Positions 33,901 to 39,908 of a DNA stretch of 64,000 nt are shown here, one piece after another (position 1 is the first letter of the stretch; each line of letters opens with the position of its first letter). The stretch is from Marinomonas mediterranea MMB-1 (GTDB lineage Bacteria > Pseudomonadota > Gammaproteobacteria > Pseudomonadales > Marinomonadaceae), in assembly GCF_000192865.1 (NCBI RefSeq), contig NC_015276.1:3038001-3102000 (forward strand), given 5' to 3'. The position numbers and the translations under genes were made by a program. The notes beneath the pieces are model-generated. The model saw only the letters and a list, made by a program, of their open reading frames with translations. It was not told where the DNA came from and did not search any database.

Positions 33901-34395
33901 AAATTTCTCACGTAACTTAAGAGGTAAGGAGTCTTCTTGATTGGACTCCCAAGCGCTGATCCAATCAGGACGATACACCAAATATTGGTCATAAATATCG
34001 GCAACCGTTGCGCACAACTGATAACGACGAACCTGACTGCCATCTTCCGCTAAGTAATTCGACAAATCAGAAAACGCGTCATTGTCTTCAAAGCGTTCGA
34101 GAATACGCATGAGTCGCCAAGTTAAATACGGTTTGTTAAAGGCACTCTGAGCGGGAATATCGTCCAAGGCTGACTGAAAAACACGCCATACGAAGCTTGA
34201 AGGAAGTGGAAAATCGACACCGGCGGACACGGTCATTAACTCGGCCAATCGAATGTTCAACCATTGCGCCATCCCCGGAGTTTGCACCAAAATACATTCG
34301 CTCTGAAATACATTTTTCGGCGGACTCACGCTCAGGATTTTAGCGAGCAGAACAGACAAATCTTCCAGTTTATTGCCTGTGTAAAGTTGAAACAT
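30928..34395 (-). CDS. recC: Exodeoxyribonuclease V subunit gamma (RecC)
   Basis: The Chi-recognition and scaffold subunit of RecBCD, 1155 residues from the ATG at 34395. The family N-terminus MFQLYTGNKLEDLSVLLAKI is preceded by GAAGGGCG; an upstream in-frame start at 34428 adds only an implausible 11-residue leader. Conserved blocks include VQTPGMAQWLNIRLAE, FIFGVSSLPPNTLNALQVLA and ICVLGMNEGDYPRNA. The length is normal. It opens the recC-recB-recD operon; a short ORF and a hairpin lie in its 5' region. Confidence 0.96.
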   Translation of the reverse strand: MFQLYTGNKLEDLSVLLAKILSVSPPKNVFQSECILVQTPGMAQWLNIRLAELMTVSAGVDFPLPSSFVWRVFQSALDDIPAQSAFNKPYLTWRLMRILERFEDNDAFSDLSNYLAEDGSQVRRYQLCATVADIYDQYLVYRPDWISAWESNQEDSLPLKLREKFEAQPWQAILWRELMADISHDGMSLYHRANLLEALADMTKSQPRPSSVPERIFIFGVSSLPPNTLNALQVLANSGWIEMHLFLQNPCRFYWGDVVDKHFVGRAIKRQTLKPGMHTNMLHLDANPLLASWGRLGRDYIAQLQDVADAELEIFDDYLLDGLDENQVSLLHRVQQDVFTMENHGAKEERELVATAEYRHTVAASDRSVQVHVCHSPLREVEVLHDQLLALFETNPDLTPKDVIVMLPDVNRYSPYVKAVFSQKVFQNAGGHRASGSSIAQPQNRIGQSIPFVLIDQSGGLENPVVDAFLYLLGLGDSRFTLSELISILEVPAVMAKFDLTVEELERVRQWATEVGVRWGLTEETATQHDLPKQTIHTWHHGLKRMLLGYSVGHDHIWQDILSYGDIEGLEASIAGKLADFLDKLQASATHFSQSQSPEGWISTLNALLADYFELTDEDPFRSLFTRHLNTLQEEWQGANFHDDIEFPVIREVLAPRLQESSGSHRFLAGRVNFCTLMPMRSVPFKVICVLGMNEGDYPRNAVPMGFDLMVGDYRSGDRSPREDDKYLFLEALMSARDTFYLSYVGRSVQDNSEKNPSIILSELVEYIGQSCTLERDRLKEPDVSTQNMMSHVVTEHPLQPFNADYYSASPLLTDNESLFSYNEQWLPLFYLENVYGEKFDSFSFEPLTDYDGDLSELDVDELRRFFRHPARYFTQKRLRAYLSFNEEDELEDEPFALTGLSGYQIKVELLEAMLKDEEAELIARLPFTGNLPSGSMGKVAFDEVVQQCRGLSEAVKSHGVEALPDQEVDLTLTTEAGTSRITGWLPMTNATMRVSYRLGDLTANQKIVYWLEHLLLSAQGTPKRHVFVNDVKGKVKTLEFSAVTPDDAQLQLQIMLTLLNNGLRMPQLLPAKSSDTWCASYLNKKALECEETAFSKSLETYQELDDEYHSVEVSDPYWQRFYPNLSAHRAAFEQNVRAIWLPLHHHLKPLENKA

Positions 34396-34572
34396 ACGAC
34401 GCCCTTCATTGAGAAAACAGTAACTCAATGAATTTTAAACAGAATAGTCACTTTATACGAGCAACCAAAAAGAAATATAGCAAATGAGCGTAAATACTCT
34501 CTGAGAATGGCTGCTATCTGACAATGGCTGCTAGATAGCGTTTTCGAAATCAGGTGAAACAACAATACAAGC

Positions 34573-34606
34573 TCACAAAGCAGGTGTACGCAACGACCTG
34601 CTTTGT
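34573..34606. promoter_or_regulatory. Strong hairpin in the recC upstream region
   Basis: CACAAAGCAGGT and ACCTGCTTTGTG form a perfect 12-bp stem with a 10-nt loop, 178 bp before recC. It directly follows the 16-residue ORF. Only a weak U-rich tract follows in the minus direction, so it could be an attenuator or simply the terminator of the small ORF. Confidence 0.5.
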
Positions 34607-34608
34607 GA

Positions 34609-34659
34609 TTAAACGAAGGCGATCAAAGTGGCAATTAAAGTAGTAATCAAAAATGACAT
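34609..34659 (-). CDS. Possible 16-residue hydrophobic peptide upstream of recC
   Basis: The ORF encodes MSFLITTLIATLIAFV. GGAAAGTAAGG precedes the ATG and a strong hairpin follows the stop by 2 bp. This resembles either a leader peptide or a small type I toxin-like membrane peptide, but an ORF this short can arise by chance. Confidence 0.3.
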   Translation of the reverse strand: MSFLITTLIATLIAFV

Positions 34660-34789
34660 GCGCCTTACTTTCCTAACCTCACTCCTTCTTACTTACTTTT
34701 TTTAGTACTCACGCTTGGCTCGCTGCAAGTGGCATTTCTTTGGCTAGCAGGGCAATTACGCCAGTTACAACACAGGCTTTATATAGAGA

Positions 34790-35086
34790 TTAAGTAAGTT
34801 TATGACGGCTAATATCCATGCGTTCATGCAGTACGCGCACAATATCCAGCTTGTTTTCAGTAAATTGATACAAGATGATGTAATGCTTGTAGGGGTGCAA
34901 ACGGATTCCAACTTGAATATAGCCTGCTTCACGGCCTAATAACGGCGATTCTGCCAGCATCTCAAATGACACGGACATATCTTTGATATAGCTGTCAGCT
35001 TGGGAAGTGCCCCATGTGTCGTAGGTATATTGCCAGATATCAAGCATATCCTGACGAGCCAAGGGGCGAATAGAGATATTAAACAT
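34790..35086 (-). CDS. parE: RelE/ParE-family toxin
   Basis: A 98-residue toxin with the ParE fold pattern: ISIRPLARQDMLDIWQYTYD, SPLLGREAGYIQVGIRLHPY and KHYIILYQFTENKLDIVRVL then HERMDI. The conserved Arg before LHP and the IVRVLHERMD ending are typical of the ParE branch, which targets DNA gyrase, rather than ribosome-dependent RelE. It overlaps the 3' end of the ParD gene by 8 bp, so the two are coupled. Confidence 0.92.
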   Translation of the reverse strand: MFNISIRPLARQDMLDIWQYTYDTWGTSQADSYIKDMSVSFEMLAESPLLGREAGYIQVGIRLHPYKHYIILYQFTENKLDIVRVLHERMDISRHKLT

Positions 35087-35330
35087 CTAGGCCAGCGCGT
35101 CCTTTAGCCTCTGCAAGGATGGCATTTACATCAAACGGCTCAGGCTCACCGCTTTCCAAGCCTGCTGTGACGGCAGCGCGTAAAGCGATTAGCTTGGCCT
35201 GATAAACTTCATCCTGTTGCATTTTGATGCGTAAGGCTTCGCGGATGATTTCACTGGCGTTGTTGTACATACCTGTATCAAGTTGCTGCTTGATATAGTC
35301 TTCGAAGACTGGGCTTAAATTGACATTCAT
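35079..35330 (-). CDS. parD: ParD-family antitoxin
   Basis: This 83-residue ribbon-helix-helix antitoxin reads MNVNLSPVFEDYIKQQLDTG, then MYNNASEIIREALRIKMQQD. The N-terminal strand and two helices bind DNA, and the C-terminal tail (FDVNAILAEAKGRAG) wraps the toxin. GAGAGG precedes the ATG. It is the first gene of a parDE operon with its own promoter, and is expected to autorepress. The module sits between recC and a decayed gene, as is common for mobile toxin-antitoxin pairs. Confidence 0.92.
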   Translation of the reverse strand: MNVNLSPVFEDYIKQQLDTGMYNNASEIIREALRIKMQQDEVYQAKLIALRAAVTAGLESGEPEPFDVNAILAEAKGRAGLDV

Positions 35331-35351
35331 AATATTGACCTCTCTTCTTCC

Positions 35352-35381
35352 ATATTAGTCATGATTGTCCAATATTGTCAA
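35352..35381 (-). promoter_or_regulatory. Predicted parDE promoter
   Basis: On the minus strand TTGACA and TAATAT are 18 bp apart, just upstream of parD. The region contains the repeated pattern TTGACAAT / TTGGACAAT, a possible operator for ParD. Confidence 0.55.
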
Positions 35382-35504
35382 TTTTAGACATAAAGAATTG
35401 CATCCAAGGACAGGTAATTCTCAAAGAAATGTTTGGTTTTAGAATAGAGGGACGGCGATGACTGTCTCTTTTTCTCTGATGTAATCTCTCATATTCATTG
35501 CTAC

Positions 35505-35880
35505 GTGCAGCCATACTTTCATTGGACTGAAGTTCATGCCGTATCTTACATAGATATCGCGAGGATCAATAAGCAGCTCATCCACAAAATTAAAGCAGCA
35601 GAAGGCCACGGCAACGATCCTCAGACCTTACGCTTGGCACATTTTTCTATATCAATGGGCAATAACATGCTCGAAGGTTTTCAGGATGAAATGCAAAAGC
35701 ACTCAGAAAAGAGTTAGCGCAGATTGGTGTGAAGGTTAAAAAATGGTTAGAGCGTACCGTTGGCTGAAACGGTTAGAAAAACCATCATCAAAACATACGA
35801 GCGCTTAATCCAAGAACTGGAGAAAAAGAAGCGTTCTTATAAGAAAAAAGTTAAAACTGAACGTAAGTCAATGCAAGCTT
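35505..35880 (+). pseudogene. Decayed gene remnant, possibly a recombinase
   Basis: Three frames in succession carry sensible coding. First comes ARINKQLIHKIKAAEGHGND..HFSISMGNNMLEGFQDEMQK, then after a shift ALRKELAQIGVKVKKWLERT, then after another shift AETVRKTIIKTYERLIQELE with KKKRSYKKK. Two frameshifts therefore break one former gene of at least 120 codons. The helical, lysine-rich YERLIQELEKKK end resembles the coiled-coil segment of some serine recombinases, but the match is weak and the family stays open. The remnant ends about 60 bp before tRNA-Ala, a usual place for integration-module debris. Confidence 0.4.
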
Positions 35881-35937
35881 TTGAAACCGCCCTGCCCATA
35901 AGGCTTTTCCAGCAGGTTTCGGACAAGGATCACTTTT

Positions 35938-36013
35938 TGGTGGAGCTAAGCGGGATCGAACCGCTGACCCCTTGCATGCCATGCAAGTGCTCTCCCAGCT
36001 GAGCTATAGCCCC
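35938..36013 (-). tRNA. tRNA-Ala (GGC)
   Basis: The 76-nt gene reads GGGGCTATAGCTCAGCTGGG at the 5' end and ends with an encoded CCA. The anticodon loop ATGGCAT in a CTTGC/GCAAG stem gives GGC. The acceptor stem has the G3-U70 pair that identifies alanine tRNAs. Confidence 0.97.
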
Positions 36014-36316
36014 ACAAAAAGTAGGCGAGATTTTATTGATCGTGCAAGATTCTGTCAAGTCGTCTAATCGCACAAAATTATCGCGACGCTAAATTTGTGC
36101 CGCTGAAAATATCGCAATGGGGTTTCTATTGACATTTTGTCACAGAAAACGATCAAAATTTGCGCCATACTTTCTAATAATTCGTTGATATAGTTTGATA
36201 AGCAGCTGGCACCAAGTTCGACGTCTCGGTATGAGTACACAGCATCTTTCAAGAAGAAACCATAAAAACAAGTAAACAAAAGCGTAACTTCACATGGGCA
36301 ACGGGGGCGAGATTAC

Positions 36317-37549
36317 ATGAACTCGGATGAATTAAAGCAAACTCTGGGTGATCTACTGATGGCTCAACAGCCAATTTTTTATGAAGATCAATCCATATTT
36401 GCCTATGAGCTGCTTTTTCGAGATCGCGCCCAAAATGTCGCCGTTTTTGACAATAACGAAGTGGCCACCAGCCAAGTGTTGGTTAACTTATGCATGGGCA
36501 TTAGCCAAAACGAAGACGATTTGTCCGATCCCTTTTTTATCAATATGTCGCGTGACCTGATCATCTCTGATGCGTTTTTACCGATACCGAGTGAAACGGT
36601 TTTTATAGAGATCCTTGAAAATCAGGTTATCACCGATGAGTTCATCAACTCTGTTCAACGCTGGCGCGACGCTGGTTATCGATTTGTTCTAGACGATTAT
36701 TTTTTTAACCAAGAGTATGATGCCCTTCTTCCGCACATTACGATTATTAAAGTCGATGTTATTGCCACGCCACCTAATCAGTTTTTGAAAGAAATCGAGC
36801 AACTAAAGGCAATGGGCATCTCTTTGATTGCGGAAAAGGTCGAAGACGAATCAATGTTCGAGCTCTGTAAGTCGACGGGGTTCGATCTTTATCAGGGCTA
36901 TTACTTCCAACGTCCTGAGATTATTAAGGGAAAGAAAATAGAATCCCATGTCAAAGACGCACTCAACCTCGTCAGCGCACTGCAAGACGATGAGGTTTCG
37001 GTCGACGAGGTTGTCGCTATTGTTGAGCGCAGCCCTCAATTGTCTTTTCAATTTCTTAGAATTTTGAAAAGCCCAGTTTGCGGCATTCCAAAACAAGTCG
37101 AAACCATAAAAGAAGTTGTGATTTATATCGGCCTTGCACAATTAAAATGCTGGGCAACAATACTGACACTAACGGCCAACGATGACATAAAAAGCAGCTC
37201 ATTAAAGACTGCATTGGTGAGAGCAAGATGTAATCAGTTGCTCGCACAAGACTTACAGCATGTCGATTCTGACAAAGCATTTATCGTCGGGTTACTGTCC
37301 TCTATCGATTTACTCTTTGGCATCGAAACACAAGAAGGGCTAAAAAACATTGCGCTCAGCGATGAGCTTTGTACCGCCATTAGTGAATATAAAGGTCACT
37401 TAGGCAAAGTACTGTATTTTACTTTGTCTCAAGAACAACAGGATTGGAAGGTACTCACTCAGCTCCCTAAAGAATCCCTGAGCAAACTGAATAGCGCTTT
37501 TATCGAGGCGACACGCTGGTCAAATGAAATAATATCGCTTACGAAGTAA
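36317..37549 (+). CDS. EAL-HDOD signalling protein (YuxH type)
   Basis: A 410-residue cytoplasmic protein. An EAL domain (about residues 15-205) is joined to an HDOD domain (about 210-400). EAL landmarks are QPIFYEDQSIFAYELLFRDR, DPFFINMSRDL, FIEILE, FVLDDYFF, IIKVDV, LIAEKVED and YQGYYFQRP. EAL itself is replaced by YELL and several catalytic-loop residues differ, so phosphodiesterase activity against cyclic di-GMP is doubtful, as in other YuxH-type proteins. The HDOD half contains SPQLSFQFLRILKSP and VETIKEVVIYIGLAQLKCWA. No operon partners are seen. Confidence 0.9.
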   Translation: MNSDELKQTLGDLLMAQQPIFYEDQSIFAYELLFRDRAQNVAVFDNNEVATSQVLVNLCMGISQNEDDLSDPFFINMSRDLIISDAFLPIPSETVFIEILENQVITDEFINSVQRWRDAGYRFVLDDYFFNQEYDALLPHITIIKVDVIATPPNQFLKEIEQLKAMGISLIAEKVEDESMFELCKSTGFDLYQGYYFQRPEIIKGKKIESHVKDALNLVSALQDDEVSVDEVVAIVERSPQLSFQFLRILKSPVCGIPKQVETIKEVVIYIGLAQLKCWATILTLTANDDIKSSSLKTALVRARCNQLLAQDLQHVDSDKAFIVGLLSSIDLLFGIETQEGLKNIALSDELCTAISEYKGHLGKVLYFTLSQEQQDWKVLTQLPKESLSKLNSAFIEATRWSNEIISLTK

Positions 37550-37609
37550 TCAACGCGCTTAGTTTTTTGAATTCTTTACGTTTTTTAGGGCTTTTTTTAG
37601 AAATGATGA

Positions 37610-37637
37610 TTGACACTTTATAAAAAAGTCATAGAAT
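37610..37637 (+). promoter_or_regulatory. Promoter of tRNA-Leu(CAA)
   Basis: A perfect TTGACA (37610-37615) and TAGAAT (37632-37637) with a 16-bp spacer lie 17 bp before the tRNA gene. The spacing to the mature 5' end fits a tRNA promoter. Confidence 0.8.
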
Positions 37638-37654
37638 ACGCACCACGTTTTCGC

Positions 37655-37739
37655 GCCAGTGTGATGGAATTGGTAGACATGACGGATTCAAAATCCGTTG
37701 CCTCACGGCGTGGCGGTTCGAGTCCGCCCACTGGTACCA
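37655..37739 (+). tRNA. tRNA-Leu (CAA)
   Basis: An 85-nt class II tRNA with a long variable arm. The anticodon loop TTCAAAA within ACGGA/TCCGT gives CAA. The acceptor GCCAGTG pairs with CACTGGT, and CCA is encoded. Confidence 0.97.
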
Positions 37740-37757
37740 ACGAAAGCTTCAAATTTT

Positions 37758-37793
37758 AAAAAGCCGCTTAATCTTACGATTAAGCGGCTTTTT
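37758..37793. terminator. Rho-independent terminator after tRNA-Leu(CAA), shared with yciA
   Basis: A 16-bp stem AAAAAGCCGCTTAATC / GATTAAGCGGCTTTTT with a TTAC loop, A/T runs on both sides. It ends both the tRNA and the convergent thioesterase gene. Confidence 0.92.
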
Positions 37794-37801
37794 TCATGCC
37801 T

Positions 37802-38227
37802 TTAGAAATCCGAATTCAGATCAACGTAATCTGGCAAATCTTCTTCAGCCGGTATCGGCATAGATTTACCTTCTGCATCAATCGCTACGAACTTAAACAG
37901 AGCTTCTGTTACTTTCTCACGCTGACCAATACGGCCTCGGCGCACCCAAGCTTCTACGTGAATATTCATGGACGTTCTGCCCGTCGACTCAACGTAGGTA
38001 TACACTCCCAAAATATCGCCGACTTTCACAGGACGAATAAAACTCATACCGTCGATCGATACCGTTACAACACGTGTCTGAGCACGTTGTCCCGCACATA
38101 TACCTGCTGCCAAGTCCATTTGGGACACAACCCACCCACCAAAAATATCACCCGACGGGTTAGTATCAGCGGGCATTGCCACCGTACGTGTTGTTAAACG
38201 CCCTTTTTCTACTGGTTCACTCGACAT
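37802..38227 (-). CDS. yciA: Acyl-CoA thioesterase, YciA family
   Basis: A 141-residue hot-dog-fold thioesterase that hydrolyses acyl-CoA. The signature MPADTNPSGDIFGGWVVSQM then DLAAG holds the catalytic Asn/Asp region. RVVTVSIDGMSFIRPVKVGD and the strand EAWVRR follow the YciA pattern. The length fits the single-domain YciA type. It appears monocistronic, convergent with tRNA-Leu and sharing its terminator. Confidence 0.92.
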   Translation of the reverse strand: MSSEPVEKGRLTTRTVAMPADTNPSGDIFGGWVVSQMDLAAGICAGQRAQTRVVTVSIDGMSFIRPVKVGDILGVYTYVESTGRTSMNIHVEAWVRRGRIGQREKVTEALFKFVAIDAEGKSMPIPAEEDLPDYVDLNSDF

Positions 38228-38336
38228 ACATTCGCCTCTGCCTTTTTATACATCCGTTCATTATGACATAAGCTCGGATTTCTAGTATATCAACCGGTAG
38301 AAATTCGATAAGAGAATATTAAGAAAATGCGCATTA

Positions 38337-38362
38337 ATAAAAAACGGATTACGAAAATCCGT
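38337..38362 (-). terminator. Terminator of the 37-residue membrane protein gene
   Basis: ACGGATT / AATCCGT form a 7-bp stem with a 5-nt loop, and in the minus direction a run of six T follows. The stop codon of the small gene lies in the stem. Confidence 0.65.
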
Positions 38363-38462
38363 CGTCGTGTGTATCGTGATCGACTTTAGGAAACAACTCA
38401 CATCCATATATAACAATGACGGCAAGAATAACACCGAAGAAAATACCAATTCCAAATTCCAT
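38349..38462 (-). CDS. 37-residue single-helix membrane protein
   Basis: The ORF reads MEFGIGIFFGVILAVIVIYG then CELFPKVDHDTHDDGFS. One membrane helix (residues 4-20) is followed by a short His/Asp-rich cytoplasmic or periplasmic tail. The ATG has AAGGAGTG at ideal spacing, and the stop lies in a rho-independent terminator, so this is a properly bounded gene despite its size. The general look recalls small accessory subunits of membrane complexes, but no partner is adjacent and no family is claimed. Confidence 0.68.
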   Translation of the reverse strand: MEFGIGIFFGVILAVIVIYGCELFPKVDHDTHDDGFS

Positions 38463-38534
38463 TTTTCACTCCTTGAACTTAACATTTTTAGATTAGCTTT
38501 ATTATCAGAAACCAACAAGCTTAAAACCGATACT

Positions 38535-38756
38535 TTAATGATCACGGCCATATATCAACAAAGCGCTGGCCGTCACTCTTCCACCGCTCAACTTCTCAAT
38601 TCTTAGCGCATACGCTGTTTCACCCGAATAATCCGTTCTGGGCAGTCGTCCTCGTTTCATCCATTTATACACTGCGCGAGAGCTTACACCACACGCCTTA
38701 GCAACCGCCGGAACACCGCCATCCACCTCCTTTATTAAATCCTTTAATGCACGCAT
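38535..38756 (-). CDS. Cro-like / YdaS-type helix-turn-helix regulator
   Basis: This 73-residue DNA-binding protein reads MRALKDLIKEVDGGVPAVAK then ACGVSSRAVYKWMKRGRLPR. The helix-turn-helix AVAKACGVSSRAVYKWMKRG is that of Cro/YdaS-like proteins. GGAGG precedes the ATG at good spacing. It is divergent from the CI-like gene, with three palindromic operators between them, giving the layout of a phage switch although no other phage genes are seen. Confidence 0.82.
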   Translation of the reverse strand: MRALKDLIKEVDGGVPAVAKACGVSSRAVYKWMKRGRLPRTDYSGETAYALRIEKLSGGRVTASALLIYGRDH

Positions 38757-38775
38757 ATAGGAACCTCCATTAATA

Positions 38776-38790
38776 TGTACTTTCAGTACA
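38776..38790. promoter_or_regulatory. Operator palindrome 1 of the Cro/CI-like pair
   Basis: TGTACTTTCAGTACA is a 15-bp near-perfect palindrome 20 bp before the Cro-like gene. It matches the pattern TGnACTttnAGTnCA shared with the other two sites. Confidence 0.65.
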
Positions 38791-38799
38791 TCATAAATG

Positions 38800-38814
38800 T
38801 GAACTGAAAATTCC
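38800..38814. promoter_or_regulatory. Operator palindrome 2 (degenerate)
   Basis: TGAACTGAAAATTCC keeps the left half of the operator pattern and a weakened right half. Its centre is 24 bp from operator 1. Confidence 0.45.
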
Positions 38815-38832
38815 TCAATAGTATTTAATAAT

Positions 38833-38847
38833 TGAACTTTAAGTTCA
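38833..38847. promoter_or_regulatory. Operator palindrome 3
   Basis: TGAACTTTAAGTTCA is a perfect 7-1-7 palindrome lying 21 bp before the GTG start of the CI-like gene. It overlaps the alternative TTG start, which argues against that start. Confidence 0.65.
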
Positions 38848-38867
38848 TTAATTTACGGGAAGCAAGC

Positions 38868-39578
38868 GTGTCATTCTCAGATCGCCTAGCAAAAGCATTG
38901 CACTCCATTGATATCCAGCGCCACGGTGCAGGTGCATGGCTCGCGAAAAAAACAGGAACCACGGTGAAAGCCGCAAATAAGTGGCTCAATGGCGAATCTC
39001 ACCCAAGACGCGAAAAAGTAGAAACGATCGCAGCGCTGACAAAAGTTAGAACGGAATGGCTGGAATACGGAACAGGCTTGATGAGAGAAACCAAAAGCCA
39101 CATGCAACTCAATGAGCCGTTAGCTGACTATACCGTCTCCTCAATTGCTCAACCGTCACGCGCACATCACTCGACACAGAGTATCGAGCTGCCGTACCTA
39201 AAAGAAAGTGAGCTCACGACAACACAGCGCCCGACATCAAGCGAAGCGATGATATTTAACGCCAGTCTACTAGAACACGCGGGCATCGAGCCTGCGAACG
39301 CTCTTGCGTTCTCGTTATCTGGTGACAGCATGGCACCGGTACTTCCGAACAACGCGCTTGTCGCCGTCGACACAGAAGATACGAGTATAACCGATGGCAA
39401 AATATACGCGTTTGTACACGGAGAACTATTGCGCGTTCGTTACCTCTATCGATTACCTTACGGCGCTCTGTCGGTTCGATCTTCAAACCCAGCAATAGAA
39501 GACGAAGCGCTAACAAAAGACCAAGTAGACAACATTCGTATCATTGGTCGAGTGTTCTGGTACTCTGCTGTGATCTAA
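38868..39578 (+). CDS. CI-like repressor with S24 peptidase-like domain
   Basis: From the GTG at 38868 (GGGAAGC upstream) the protein has 236 residues. The N-terminal helix-turn-helix domain contains GAGAWLAKKTGTTVKAANKW. A Ser/Thr-rich linker leads to a LexA/S24-like C-terminal domain with FSLSGDSMAPVLPNNALVAV, which holds the catalytic Ser. At the lysine position of the Ser-Lys dyad (VKRL in LexA) this protein has RVRYL, so the general base appears replaced by Arg. RecA-stimulated self-cleavage may therefore be lost, although dimerisation would remain. It is divergent from the Cro-like gene. Confidence 0.85.
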   Translation: MSFSDRLAKALHSIDIQRHGAGAWLAKKTGTTVKAANKWLNGESHPRREKVETIAALTKVRTEWLEYGTGLMRETKSHMQLNEPLADYTVSSIAQPSRAHHSTQSIELPYLKESELTTTQRPTSSEAMIFNASLLEHAGIEPANALAFSLSGDSMAPVLPNNALVAVDTEDTSITDGKIYAFVHGELLRVRYLYRLPYGALSVRSSNPAIEDEALTKDQVDNIRIIGRVFWYSAVI

Positions 39579-39602
39579 TCGATCCCCCTTTTTCTTTATA
39601 TC

Positions 39603-39700
39603 TACTTTTTTCTATCACTATTTTCTAGTTACCTATTTTCCCTAGCACTATTTGCTAGTTACCTGCGCCTTCCCCGTCATTTCTATCAGCTCGATAGAAA
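39603..39700 (+). repeat. Short direct repeats and a hairpin after the CI-like gene
   Basis: CACTATTTTCTAGTTACCT and CACTATTTGCTAGTTACCT occur in tandem. They are followed by TTTCTATCAGCTCGATAGAAA, a palindrome that could act as a terminator. Nothing else is seen between 39579 and 39908. Confidence 0.55.
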
Positions 39701-39908
39701 TGGCCTTATAGACTCCCTCACGACAAGACGAAATAGAGAAGGTGATCAAGTTAAGGCTGAGTCACTCGCATTAACATTTGTTTAACATTTTTGGCATAAA
39801 TAGATGGTACTTTTTTCTGCTAGAGCTATAACTGTATTCGATCAGTGTAAAGTAACGTGTTGCAACGAGTGTTTATCAATAAACCCTATCATCGCAAAGG
39901 AAGTCATT

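Noticed and set aside
35890..36002. C-terminal half of the ORF ending at 36002
   Set aside because: It is the complement of tRNA-Ala read as protein; only the upstream lysine-rich part may be a real remnant.
38535..39578. Prophage
   Set aside because: Only the two regulators and operators are present; no integrase, structural or lysis genes adjoin.
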